From: Phyllobacterium zundukense
GTDB taxonomy: Bacteria; Pseudomonadota; Alphaproteobacteria; Rhizobiales; Rhizobiaceae
Direction: 5' to 3'
NCBI RefSeq assembly: GCF_025452195.1
Contig: NZ_CP104973.1
Location: forward strand, 2,835,001 to 2,899,000
DNA length: 64,000 nucleotides
The notes under the pieces are model-generated. The model had not been told where the DNA came from. It ran no database searches and saw only the letters and a program-made list of their open reading frames with translations. Below, in pieces: positions 53,294 through 61,471 of this stretch. Every line of letters starts with the position of its first letter. The stretch's first letter is position 1. The position numbers were made by a program, and so were the translations under genes.

Positions 53294-53803
53294 ATGTGGG
53301 TTCGCAGCGCAACGAAGGAAGATCTGGACGCGGTGCGTGACATGCTCGCCCTGACCTGGCACGCGACCTATGACGATGTTTACGGCGTCGAAAAAGTGAA
53401 GGCGATCACCGATCGATATCATTCGCTCGATGCGTTGAAGAAGCAATTGGCAAAACCCTATTCGGAATTCATCATTGCCGATGATGGCGCCGATATCATG
53501 GGAATGGCCTACGCGTCGCAGAAGGATCACAAGCTCTCGATCCTCAACCAGCTCTATGTGCATCCGGAACATCAGAAGAAGGGTGTGGGTTCGTTGCTGC
53601 TGGCGGAAATGGAGAGTGCCTTTCCCGGTGTCTACGCGCTGCAGCTCGAAGTTATCGAAGCGAATCAAAGGGCTCTGAGCTTTTATGAAAGCAGGGGATC
53701 CGAGCGTACGAACAACCGGATCGAAAACTGGGGTGAGCCGAATTCGGGTATTTCCGTGGTTGTGCTGGAGAAATCCCTGACTGGATTTGAGCTCGCACCG
53801 TGA
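53294..53803 (+). CDS. GNAT-family N-acetyltransferase
   Basis: 169 residues, with ATG immediately after the gatB stop. GNAT fold: LNQLYVHPEHQKKGVGSLLLAEME contains the acetyl-CoA Q/R-x2-G-x-G/A loop (KKGVGS) in motif A, then LQLEVIEANQRALSFYESRG (motif B). Substrate not predictable. Likely translated with gatB and the following gene. Confidence 0.9.
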   Translation: MWVRSATKEDLDAVRDMLALTWHATYDDVYGVEKVKAITDRYHSLDALKKQLAKPYSEFIIADDGADIMGMAYASQKDHKLSILNQLYVHPEHQKKGVGSLLLAEMESAFPGVYALQLEVIEANQRALSFYESRGSERTNNRIENWGEPNSGISVVVLEKSLTGFELAP

Positions 53804-54282
53804 CGGCAGAAATTGATGTGACGTTCCGGCAGGCAACGATCGATGACCTGCGAGCACTGATTGCGCTGTTTGCAGATGATCCGATCGGTGGTCACGGCGA
53901 TACAACCGATTCCTCGGCGGTGCCGCTGTATGCAGGTGCCTTTGCCGCAATCGAAGCCAGTCCAAACGATCTACTTTTTGTGGGTGTTGTCAGCGATGAG
54001 GTGGTCGCAACAGCGCAGGTAACCTTCATCACTTCACTCACGGGCCGGGGGACGAAGCGCATGGTTATCGAGGCGGTGCAGACGCGAGCCGACATGCGTG
54101 GCAAGGGAATTGGTGCGAAGTTGATCCAGCATTGCCTAGATGTTGCGCGCGAGCGCGACATTGCGCTGGTGCAGCTGACATCGAATGCCAAGCGGCAGGA
54201 TGCCCACCGTTTTTACGAGCGCCTTGGTTTCGAGAAGAGCCATGCCGGATTCAAAATGCGGTTGGCTGTAGCGTCAACTTGA
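53800..54282 (+). CDS. GNAT-family N-acetyltransferase
   Basis: 160 residues from a GTG start that overlaps the previous stop by four bases (GTGA). Motif A with acetyl-CoA loop: VQTRADMRGKGIGAKLIQHCLD; motif B: LTSNAKRQDAHRFYERLGFEKSHAGFKM, typical of the group. It is not close to the preceding GNAT except in fold, so it is not a recent tandem copy. Substrate unknown. Confidence 0.9.
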   Translation: MTAEIDVTFRQATIDDLRALIALFADDPIGGHGDTTDSSAVPLYAGAFAAIEASPNDLLFVGVVSDEVVATAQVTFITSLTGRGTKRMVIEAVQTRADMRGKGIGAKLIQHCLDVARERDIALVQLTSNAKRQDAHRFYERLGFEKSHAGFKMRLAVAST

Positions 54283-54351
54283 CCCTTGCTATCGGGCAAT
54301 GATACGGCCATACCAAACAGTCTCAAGCGTTATGGACAAAGCAGGATTGCT

Positions 54352-54750
54352 ATGAAGACCTTCATGACCCAGTTTTTCACGTGGTGGAATGGACCGACAC
54401 TCGGTACCCGCTTCTTCACATGGCGCAAAGGCACGAAAGTTGGCGAAGATCAGTTCGGCAACGTCTATTACGAGGGCACCTTCGATTCGGAAGGGCGCAA
54501 GCGGCGCTGGGTAATCTACAACGGTTATGCGGAAGCTTCAGCTATCCCTGCCGGCTGGCATGGCTGGATACACCACAGGGTTGACACTGCACCTTCGCAA
54601 GAAAATTATAAGCCGTATCCTTGGGAAAAGAATCACCAGGCAAATCTCACCGGTTCCGCCGCTGCCTATCGACCGCAGGGCTCGATTGCGCATGGCGACA
54701 ACCGGCCGACCGTGACCGGCGATTACGATGCCTGGACACCGGGCGCCTAG
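54352..54750 (+). CDS. NADH:ubiquinone oxidoreductase subunit NDUFA12 homologue
   Basis: 132 residues from ATG 54352; the frame is open to 54286 but that adds no family sequence. NDUFA12 (B17.2) accessory subunit of complex I: TRFFTWRKGTKVGEDQFGNVYYEG, RRWVIYNGYAEASAIPAGWHGWIHH and NLTGSAAAYRPQGSI are its typical blocks. In alphaproteobacteria this subunit is an ancient complex I accessory protein and lies outside the nuo operon. It precedes a DUF2155 gene, a conserved pairing in Rhizobiales as I recall. Confidence 0.96.
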   Translation: MKTFMTQFFTWWNGPTLGTRFFTWRKGTKVGEDQFGNVYYEGTFDSEGRKRRWVIYNGYAEASAIPAGWHGWIHHRVDTAPSQENYKPYPWEKNHQANLTGSAAAYRPQGSIAHGDNRPTVTGDYDAWTPGA

Positions 54751-54834
54751 TCGGGTCTTCTTCTGCCACATTTGCTCTTTATCGACAGGCTGGAATCGAA
54801 ATCCTCTCGTGCGCGCACTGAAACCGGAAATGAC

Positions 54835-55281
54835 ATGATCAGTCGGAAAATTCGCTCTTTTGCCGTCGGGCTGATCGCTGCTGGTCTATGCGGTGCTGTC
54901 TCAGGCGCATCGGCCCAATCGACCGAGAAAATTTCAAATCCGATCGCTGTCTTTTCCGGCCTCGACAAGATCACCGGACGAATCACCACTTTCGACGTCT
55001 ACATCAACGAAACGGTACAGTTCGGCGCCCTGCAATTGACGCCGCATGTCTGCTACACGCGTCCCGACACGGAGACGCCGAAGACAGATACGTTCGTCGA
55101 AGTCGACGAGATAACGCTGGACCGCAAAATCCGCAAGATCTTTTCCGGCTGGATGTTTGCCGACAGCCCCGGCCTCAATGCGGTCGAGCACCCGGTGTAC
55201 GATGTGTGGTTAAAGGCTTGCAAACAGAAGTCGGATGTTCCGGCTCCGGATGCCGCCCAGACGGGCGGAACCCAGAACTAG
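54835..55281 (+). CDS. DUF2155 exported protein
   Basis: 148 residues from ATG 54835 (frame open to 54772). Signal peptide MISRKIRSFAVGLIAAGLCGAVSGASAQS, then the DUF2155 domain with NPIAVFSGLDKITGRITTFDVYINETVQFGALQLTPHVCYTRPDTE and FSGWMFADSPGLNAVEHPVYDVWLKAC. Two cysteines likely disulfide bonded in the periplasm. Alphaproteobacteria-specific family without defined function; genomic link to NDUFA12 is recurrent. Confidence 0.92.
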   Translation: MISRKIRSFAVGLIAAGLCGAVSGASAQSTEKISNPIAVFSGLDKITGRITTFDVYINETVQFGALQLTPHVCYTRPDTETPKTDTFVEVDEITLDRKIRKIFSGWMFADSPGLNAVEHPVYDVWLKACKQKSDVPAPDAAQTGGTQN

Positions 55282-55299
55282 TTCAGCAAAGCTAATAGC

Positions 55300-55713
55300 C
55301 TACATTGGCTTCGAGCAGTTGATCATCCAGGGTGTACCGTAGCGATCGACGAACATCGCAAAGCGTTGAGCCCAAGATGTTTCTCCTATCGGCATCATGA
55401 TGCTGGTCGCGCCTTCAGAGAGTTCGGCAAACACACGGTCTGCTTCATCTGGCGTATCCGTGTTGATGCTCACGGTCATGCCCTGTGCCTTCTGAAAATA
55501 AGGCGGCGGTGCATCCGATCCCATCAGCATCGTATCCCCGACTTTCATGCTGACATGCATGATATTCTTGGCCAGTTCCGGCGCCGACGTGTTGCCTTCG
55601 GGCATCTCGTCATAGCGGACCATGAACTCGATCTTTCCGCCCAGCACTTTCTCGTAAAATTTGAACGCTTCCTCACATTGACCGTCGAAGTTCAAATAAG
55701 CATTGAGTCTCAC
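55300..55713 (-). CDS. VOC-superfamily (PhnB-like) protein
   Basis: 137 residues from GTG 55713 with AGGAG eight bases ahead; a longer frame to 55911 is disregarded. It reads VRLNAYLNFDGQCEEAFKFYEKVLGGKIEFMVRYDEMP, DTMLMGSDAPP and MFVDRYGTPWMINC, typical of the glyoxalase/bleomycin-resistance fold PhnB/3-demethylubiquinone-like group. Many such proteins bind a metal or act as non-enzymatic binders. Convergent with DUF2155 and downstream of aat by 130 bases on the same strand. Confidence 0.92.
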   Translation of the reverse strand: MRLNAYLNFDGQCEEAFKFYEKVLGGKIEFMVRYDEMPEGNTSAPELAKNIMHVSMKVGDTMLMGSDAPPPYFQKAQGMTVSINTDTPDEADRVFAELSEGATSIMMPIGETSWAQRFAMFVDRYGTPWMINCSKPM

Positions 55714-55843
55714 GATAGCTCTCCTTGTGGTTTTCAAGTTGTTCCGTTCCAAGGACGAACGGAAATCCAGCTCCCCGACATTCTTCTCGAAAATGTTTGA
55801 ACATTGGTCGGGTTCCGACCATACAACGGATCTGCGACGGTTT

Positions 55844-56458
55844 TTAGAACTCGGCCGGCTGTGCCAAAGCATTTTCCAGCATCTTCTGGTATTGGCGCCG
55901 GGGAACTTCAACCGCGCCGAAGGTTTCCAGATGATTGGTGGTGAATTGGGTGTCGAGCAGCGTGAAATTTTTTTCGATCAGATGACCAACCAGATGGACG
56001 AGGCAGACTTTCGAAGCATCCCGCTCGCGTGAGAACATGCTTTCACCGAAAAATGCCGATCCCAGCGCGATCCCGTAAAGGCCGCCAACAAGGTTTCCAT
56101 CGCGCCAGGCTTCGACCGTGTGGCAATAGCCGAGATCGAACAGTCTGCCATAGGCTTCGCGTATCGGGCGATTGATCCATGTGCGGGCGCGTTCACCGCT
56201 GCCACTGGCACAGCCGGCAATAACACCCGCGAAATCCGTATCGTAGCGAATGTCGAAACGGCCTTGGCGCACCTTCTTGCGCAGGCTGCGCGAGACATGG
56301 AAATTCTCAAAGGGGAGGACGCCGCGCTTTTCCGGACGTACCCAGAAGATTTCGGGATTGTCCGCCTCTTCGGCCATGGGAAAAACCCCGGTTGCATAGG
56401 CGCGCAGCAACAATTCGGGGTCTATTCTGAATGCTTCTTGCGGGTTCTTACCCGTCAT
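55844..56458 (-). CDS. aat: Leucyl/phenylalanyl-tRNA-protein transferase
   Basis: 204 residues. Adds Leu or Phe from aminoacyl-tRNA to N-terminal Arg/Lys of substrates, feeding the N-end rule ClpAPS pathway. Signatures: [66 protein letters not shown], and [19 protein letters not shown]. Starts three bases after the accC stop, thus last of the minus-strand aroQ-accB-accC-aat unit. Confidence 0.97.
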   Translation of the reverse strand: MTGKNPQEAFRIDPELLLRAYATGVFPMAEEADNPEIFWVRPEKRGVLPFENFHVSRSLRKKVRQGRFDIRYDTDFAGVIAGCASGSGERARTWINRPIREAYGRLFDLGYCHTVEAWRDGNLVGGLYGIALGSAFFGESMFSRERDASKVCLVHLVGHLIEKNFTLLDTQFTTNHLETFGAVEVPRRQYQKMLENALAQPAEF

Positions 56459-56461
56459 GCC

Positions 56462-57826
56462 TTATTCTTCTGCAGCGTCTGCTGCGTCACCAGCCAGATA
56501 ATGTTCCAGCCAATGGATATCATAATCGCCATTGGCAATGTCAGGATTATTGATCAGATCCTGAAACAGCGGCAGCGTGGTCTTGATACCGTCGACAACG
56601 AACTCATCGAGCGCCCGGCGCAAGCGCATCATGCATTCGACGCGGTTGCGGCCGTGGACGATGAGCTTGCCGATAAGGCTGTCATAATAGGGCGGGATCT
56701 TGTAGCCCGTATAGACGCCTGAATCGACGCGAATGCCAAGGCCCCCCGGCGTATGCCAATGGGTGATCGTACCCGGTGAGGGCGTAAATGTCCGCGGATC
56801 TTCCGCATTGATGCGACATTCGATGGCATGGCCGGAGAAGCGAATATCCTCCTGTGTCACCGATAGTCCGCCGCCGGAGGCAACGCGAATCTGCTCGTGC
56901 ACAAGATCGATGCCGGTTATCGCCTCGGTTACGGGATGTTCGACCTGAAGACGGGTGTTCATTTCGATGAAATAGAACTCGCCATTCTCGTAAAGGAACT
57001 CGATGGTGCCGGCACCGCGATAACCCATGTCGGCCATGGCATTGGCGCAGATCATGCCGATGCGCTCGCGCTCATCCGAATTGAGGGCAGGCGAGTTGGC
57101 TTCTTCCCAGACCTTCTGGTGCCGGCGCTGCAACGAACAATCGCGTTCACCGAGATGGACGGCCTTGCCAAAGCCATCGCCCATGACCTGAACTTCGATG
57201 TGGCGCGGCTGCTGGAGATATTTTTCGATATAGACGGCATCGTCGCCAAAGGCAGCACCGGCCTCGGTGCGAGCGGTTGACAGTGCAACCGAAAGCTCGT
57301 CTTCGTTCATCGCGACCTTCATGCCGCGACCGCCGCCGCCTGCCGAAGCCTTGATGATGACCGGGTAACCGATTTCGGCACAGATGCGCGCCGCTTCCTT
57401 ATCGTCGGTGACGCCGCCATCTGAACCCGGAACGACGGGAATGCCGAGCCGTTTTGCGGTGCGCTTGGCTTCGATCTTGTCGCCCATGATGCGGATATGC
57501 GCGGCAGTCGGGCCGATGAATGTAATATTGTGCGCTTCGAGGATCTCGGCGAACTTGGCGTTCTCAGACAGGAAACCGTAACCTGGATGGATCGCATCGG
57601 CGCCGGTGATTTCGCAGGCCGCAACGATCTGATGGATATTCAGATAGCTGTCGCGGGAAGGGGGCGGTCCAATGCAAACGCTTTCGTCGGCAAGTCGCAC
57701 ATGCATGGCGTCGGCGTCGGCGGTCGAGTGAACCGCGACCGTCTGGATGCCGAGCTCCTTGCAGGCGCGCAGGACGCGCAGGGCAATCTCGCCGCGATTG
57801 GCTATGAGTATTTTTTGAAACATCAT
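56462..57826 (-). CDS. accC: Biotin carboxylase subunit of acetyl-CoA carboxylase
   Basis: 454 residues. ATP-dependent carboxylation of biotin on AccB, first half of malonyl-CoA synthesis. N-terminal [23 protein letters not shown]-grasp domain with [12 protein letters not shown] (Gly-rich loop, about 159-170), [20 protein letters not shown], and the C-terminal [12 protein letters not shown]. Two adjacent ATG codons (57826, 57823) are possible starts. It follows accB by seven bases and precedes aat by three, an operon; the accA/accD subunits are elsewhere. Confidence 0.97.
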   Translation of the reverse strand: MMFQKILIANRGEIALRVLRACKELGIQTVAVHSTADADAMHVRLADESVCIGPPPSRDSYLNIHQIVAACEITGADAIHPGYGFLSENAKFAEILEAHNITFIGPTAAHIRIMGDKIEAKRTAKRLGIPVVPGSDGGVTDDKEAARICAEIGYPVIIKASAGGGGRGMKVAMNEDELSVALSTARTEAGAAFGDDAVYIEKYLQQPRHIEVQVMGDGFGKAVHLGERDCSLQRRHQKVWEEANSPALNSDERERIGMICANAMADMGYRGAGTIEFLYENGEFYFIEMNTRLQVEHPVTEAITGIDLVHEQIRVASGGGLSVTQEDIRFSGHAIECRINAEDPRTFTPSPGTITHWHTPGGLGIRVDSGVYTGYKIPPYYDSLIGKLIVHGRNRVECMMRLRRALDEFVVDGIKTTLPLFQDLINNPDIANGDYDIHWLEHYLAGDAADAAEE

Positions 57827-57833
57827 GCTCTCG

Positions 57834-58301
57834 CTACTCGATCACAACCAAGAACTCACCATATTCGACGGGTTGGCTGTCTGTGACGAGGATGGCGGTA
57901 ACGGTACCAGAACGTGGAGACGGAATCTGGTTCATCGTCTTCATGGCTTCGATGATCAGAAGCGTCTGACCTTCCTTGACCTGTGATCCAACCTCGATAA
58001 AGGCGCGGGCACCAGGCGCGGGGGAAAGATACACGGTTCCAACCATCGGCGAAGGAATAGCATTCTTCGAGGGATCGGCGACAGCAGACGCGACCGGAAC
58101 AACCGCTGCCACAGGGGCGGGAGCGGCACCTGCCGGGGCCTGGGCATAGACCGGGGCTGCGGCCTGCATCGTTATCTGCCGCGATACGCGAATGCGAAGG
58201 TCTCCCTGCTCGATCTCGATATCCGTGAGGTCGGTCTCGTTCAGGATTTCCGCGAGATCGCGGATCATGACCTTGTCGATCCCGGTGGTTCTGTTAGCCA
58301 T
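57834..58301 (-). CDS. accB: Biotin carboxyl carrier protein of acetyl-CoA carboxylase
   Basis: 155 residues. N-terminal helix region, a Pro/Ala-rich linker (about 50-75, [18 protein letters not shown]) and the C-terminal biotinyl domain with EAMKTMNQI, where Lys is the biotinylated residue (the common form is EAMKMMN). Start ATG 58301 lies 36 bases after aroQ. It carries carboxybiotin between accC and the carboxyltransferase. Confidence 0.97.
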   Translation of the reverse strand: MANRTTGIDKVMIRDLAEILNETDLTDIEIEQGDLRIRVSRQITMQAAAPVYAQAPAGAAPAPVAAVVPVASAVADPSKNAIPSPMVGTVYLSPAPGARAFIEVGSQVKEGQTLLIIEAMKTMNQIPSPRSGTVTAILVTDSQPVEYGEFLVVIE

Positions 58302-58337
58302 GCTTTTTCAAGCCCCTTATACCTGTTTGGCGGTCCG

Positions 58338-58781
58338 CTACTCAGACGCTGCCAGCTTGACGAGTGCGCGCAGGCCCATCACGTAGCCATCGACCCCGAA
58401 GCCACATATCACCCCTTTAGCCAAAGGGGAAACGTAGGAGTGATGGCGAAATGACTCGCGCGCGTGAATATTGGAGAGATGAACCTCCACCAGCGTGACG
58501 GCGGCAGCGCGGATGGCATCATGCAATGCGATAGATGTATGCGTGTAGGCGGCAGGATTGATCAGCACCAATGCCTTTTGCTCGCCTGCCTCCTGAATCC
58601 AGGTGACCAGATCACCCTCATGATTGGACTGGCGAAAGACAATGTCGACGCCTAGGCTATCACCTTCGGCACGGCACAGAGCTTCGATATCGCTCAATGT
58701 CGCAGCGCCATATATTCCCGGCTCGCGCTTACCAAGCATATTCAGGTTCGGGCCGTTAAGGATAAAGATTTGCTGTTTCAT
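58338..58781 (-). CDS. aroQ: 3-dehydroquinate dehydratase, type II
   Basis: 147 residues, full length. Shikimate pathway step, 3-dehydroquinate to 3-dehydroshikimate. FILNGPNLNMLGKREPGIYG (N-terminal substrate and active Arg/Tyr), QSNHEGDLVTWIQEA, INPAAYTHTSIALHDA and VEVHLSNIHARESFRHHSYVSPLAKGVICGFG (catalytic His) identify it. First gene of aroQ-accB-accC-aat; the DsbA-like gene stops 127 bases away upstream on the same strand. Confidence 0.98.
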   Translation of the reverse strand: MKQQIFILNGPNLNMLGKREPGIYGAATLSDIEALCRAEGDSLGVDIVFRQSNHEGDLVTWIQEAGEQKALVLINPAAYTHTSIALHDAIRAAAVTLVEVHLSNIHARESFRHHSYVSPLAKGVICGFGVDGYVMGLRALVKLAASE

Positions 58782-58907
58782 GATTTACCGGATGGTTTCG
58801 CGAAATCGTGGTCCCATATAGACGGCTTATCGGCAAGCGAAAAGCCTGCAAAGCACCCTTATTGCTTGTCCACAAAGGGTTTTGCCAAGCAAAAGTAAAT
58901 ATTCAGG

Positions 58908-59705
58908 CTATTTGTTGCGAATATGGCTGATCTTTTCGGCGAGGACATCCGCACCAAGCGCGCCGGGCACGACTTCATTACCCACGACATAGGACGGGGT
59001 GCCGGTAATGCTCAGGCTATTTGCCAGTTCGAAGTTTTCGTTGAAAGCCTTGGTGACTTCGGGAGATAGCATTTTCTCGCGGATTTGGGCTTCGTTTGCG
59101 CCCAGTTTGATCGCAATAGCCATCGCCGACGCTTCGGTTGCGCGTCCTTCGCCACCGAGGAGATCACGGTGGAACTCCAGATATTTGTCTGGCATGAGCG
59201 CTTTGAACGCCTTGGCGACGATATGCGCGCGTGTTGAGTCCGCACCAAGGATCGGGAACTCTTTCATCACGAAACGAAGGTTCGGATCGCTTTTCAGCAG
59301 GGCGTCCATGTCCGGCAATGCTTTTTTGCAATAGCCGCAATTATAGTCGAAGAATTCAACGATCGTGACATCGCCTTTCGGATTGCCGAAGACCGCATCC
59401 ATCGGCGATTGAAATATCTTGTCCCTGTTTTCGCTGATAACTTCTGTTGAAGCTTCCTTTTGCGCGGCTTCCTGCTTGGCAGTGAGAGCGGTCTGGACCT
59501 CGATCATGACCTCGGGATTATTGATCAGATAATTGCGCACAATCCCTTCAATTTCTGCTCTGTCGGTCGTGGACGCTGCGGTTGAAGACATCTCCGGCAC
59601 AGCACTGGCGACAACGACATCAGACCGGCCAGCCTGATAGCCAAGGGCGAGGGCGGCAACGCCAACGAGGCCGGCGGCGGCACCGATCAGGGCGACTTTT
59701 GTCAT
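58908..59705 (-). CDS. DsbA-like thioredoxin-fold disulfide oxidoreductase
   Basis: 265 residues from ATG 59705; the frame to 59771 is not used because it overlaps the upstream gene. N-terminal signal anchor (VALIGAAAGLVGVAALALGYQAG). An N-terminal helical extension (DRAEIEGIVRNYLINNPEVMIEVQTAL) as in ScsC/BdbD-type proteins, the active site EFFDYNCGYCKKALPDMDAL with CGYC at residues 123-126, and cis-Pro in TGTPSYVVGNEVV. Periplasmic disulfide chemistry. It follows the M48 protease gene by 49 bases and may be cotranscribed with it. Confidence 0.93.
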   Translation of the reverse strand: MTKVALIGAAAGLVGVAALALGYQAGRSDVVVASAVPEMSSTAASTTDRAEIEGIVRNYLINNPEVMIEVQTALTAKQEAAQKEASTEVISENRDKIFQSPMDAVFGNPKGDVTIVEFFDYNCGYCKKALPDMDALLKSDPNLRFVMKEFPILGADSTRAHIVAKAFKALMPDKYLEFHRDLLGGEGRATEASAMAIAIKLGANEAQIREKMLSPEVTKAFNENFELANSLSITGTPSYVVGNEVVPGALGADVLAEKISHIRNK

Positions 59706-59754
59706 GATGAACTGTCCTTTTTTCAAATTCTGTTGGAACGCGTGTTGCCGCGTC

Positions 59755-61140
59755 TCACTTGCGCTTTGCATTGATGATGTCTTGGGCCTGTATCCACTCG
59801 GGCGTGCCGTTTTTCAAGCCACGCTGCGCACGAATGGCAAAGATTTGTGCGTCCTGGATCTTGCCTGAATAATATTTCTGTTCCGCGCTGGCGAGATCGG
59901 ACCTGACCATGTCGCCCGTCTGAGCATAGGCTTGGGCCAAATAGCCATAACCTGACGGATATTCACGATCGCTGGCAATTCCAGCCTTGATTTCCTTTAT
60001 GGACGCCTTGAGATTATCCGGCGTGCCCGACAGCATGAGAGCCCGCCCATAACTCATGCGGATCAAACTGGATTTGCGCGGATCGAGCGCGTTTGCCTTC
60101 TGAAAGGCCTTTGCCGCGTCGCTCGCCTTGTTCTGCTTCAACAGGATCTCGCCTCTGATCTCCTGGAAATAGGGGTTCTTCGGTTGTTCCTTGATCAACA
60201 CGTCGATCTTTGAAAGCGCGGACTGGGAGGAGCCGTTAAGATAGGTTGCAATGGCATCGCCGTAGCGCGCACCGATATTGCGCGGATCCTTGCGGAAGGT
60301 CTGCAATACACTTGCACCGCCGCCAGTATAGGCGGCAATCTTGCCGCGCATCATGTCATGACGTTGCTGCAGCGCCGGATTATCCAGCTTGTCATAATAA
60401 GGACTGGCGTGAGCGAGAACTTCAAGGTTTGCGATACGTTCCCGTGGCATCGGGTGGCTGATCCGGTATGGGTCGACGCTGGTTCCCGTCAATGCGAGCG
60501 CATTGGAGAAGCGCTCGAACGTGGTGAGCATGCCTTTGGCCGATTGTCCCGTGCTTGCGAGATAGGTGATGGCTGAACGGTCCGCGGCCATTTCTTCGGA
60601 GCGTTGATAGTTGAGCAGGTTGCGCATGGCGGCTTCGGGACCGCTCATCGCAATACCCATACCTGCTTTCGATAGGCCGCTCGCTCCGCCTGCGGCGCCA
60701 CCGACGACAGCGCCGATACCAAGCAGGCTTGTAACAACGGCCAGAGTCTTCGCAGCGGCCAGTTGTTCACGCAGCTTGAATTCGTGACCACCGGCAAGGT
60801 GACCCGTTTCATGTGCGAGAACGCCGATGATTTCATTGGGCGTCTGCGCCTGGAGCAGGGCACCTGTATTGATAAAGATGCGCCTGCCGTCGACGAAGGC
60901 ATTGAAGCTGTTGTTGTTGACCAGAACTATCCTGATCGCGTTTCTGGAGAGGCCTGCGGTTTTGATGATCGGGCTCGCATAGTCTGTGACCAGCGCCTCG
61001 ATTTCGGCATCGCGTACGATCGGTACGGATGATGACTGGGCAGTGGCAGACACGGTTTGCGCTACGCACAGTGCACCGGCGGCCCCTGCAACAATCGCAC
61101 CACGCACAAAATTAGCTATTGGTTGAAATAAACCAGTCAT
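59755..61140 (-). CDS. M48-family metalloprotease with TPR region (BepA-like)
   Basis: 461 residues from ATG 61140; ATG 61155 is possible. Signal peptide-like MTGLFQPIANFVRGAIVAGAAGALCVAQTVSATAQ. Zinc-protease motif AHETGHLAGGHEF (HExxH plus downstream His/Glu) at about residue 120, third ligand Glu in NYQRSEEMAADRSAITYL. Residues about 290-460 hold TPR-like repeats (ALSKIDVLIKEQPKNPYFQEIRGEILLKQNK). BepA/YfgC-type proteins check outer-membrane assembly (LptD) in E. coli; a similar role is inferred here. Precedes the DsbA-like gene. Confidence 0.92.
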   Translation of the reverse strand: MTGLFQPIANFVRGAIVAGAAGALCVAQTVSATAQSSSVPIVRDAEIEALVTDYASPIIKTAGLSRNAIRIVLVNNNSFNAFVDGRRIFINTGALLQAQTPNEIIGVLAHETGHLAGGHEFKLREQLAAAKTLAVVTSLLGIGAVVGGAAGGASGLSKAGMGIAMSGPEAAMRNLLNYQRSEEMAADRSAITYLASTGQSAKGMLTTFERFSNALALTGTSVDPYRISHPMPRERIANLEVLAHASPYYDKLDNPALQQRHDMMRGKIAAYTGGGASVLQTFRKDPRNIGARYGDAIATYLNGSSQSALSKIDVLIKEQPKNPYFQEIRGEILLKQNKASDAAKAFQKANALDPRKSSLIRMSYGRALMLSGTPDNLKASIKEIKAGIASDREYPSGYGYLAQAYAQTGDMVRSDLASAEQKYYSGKIQDAQIFAIRAQRGLKNGTPEWIQAQDIINAKRK

Positions 61141-61243
61141 TTGAAATGCTACCATACCTATTCGTACCGAAATCGATGTTTGAAAGAAAGTAAGCTTATT
61201 GGAAGCTCCGTGAATTGTGAAAAGCCAGTTAGCAACAAAATTG

Positions 61244-61386
61244 TGCGTGGTTCGCCCTTCGACAAGCTCAGGATAGAGCTCACCATGAGGGAGGTGGATT
61301 ATTTACATAAGTAATTACCAACATGGCAGCACTTGGCTCCCCGCAACCCACCTACCTCCCTCATGGTGAGCTTGTCGAACCACGCA
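61244..61386. repeat. Inverted pair of REP-like repeats
   Basis: One copy TGCGTGGTTCGCCCTTCGACAAGC... (61244-61294) and an inverted, shorter copy at 61355-61386, both belonging to the family also at 23914-24075 and 32526-32576. They lie between the rne terminator and the M48 gene promoter, in a spacer of about 330 bases (61141-61471) that holds no other supported gene. Confidence 0.85.
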
Positions 61387-61417
61387 CAGCAGTATTGCCA
61401 ACTATAGGACGACAAAG

Positions 61418-61442
61418 AAAAACCGGCGATACACCGGTTTTT
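61418..61442 (-). terminator. Terminator of rne (bidirectional form)
   Basis: 9-bp stem AAAAACCGG (61418-61426) / CCGGTTTTT (61434-61442) with a 7-nt loop; on the minus strand it gives a T-run right after the stem, about 30 bases past the rne stop. The A/T-symmetric arms would also stop plus-strand transcripts. Confidence 0.88.
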
Positions 61443-61471
61443 CCAAATCACTTTTTAAAGTTCAGCGCTTT

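Noticed and set aside
53294..54282. Tandem duplication of one GNAT gene
   Set aside because: The two proteins align only over the acetyl-CoA motif; they are separate family members.
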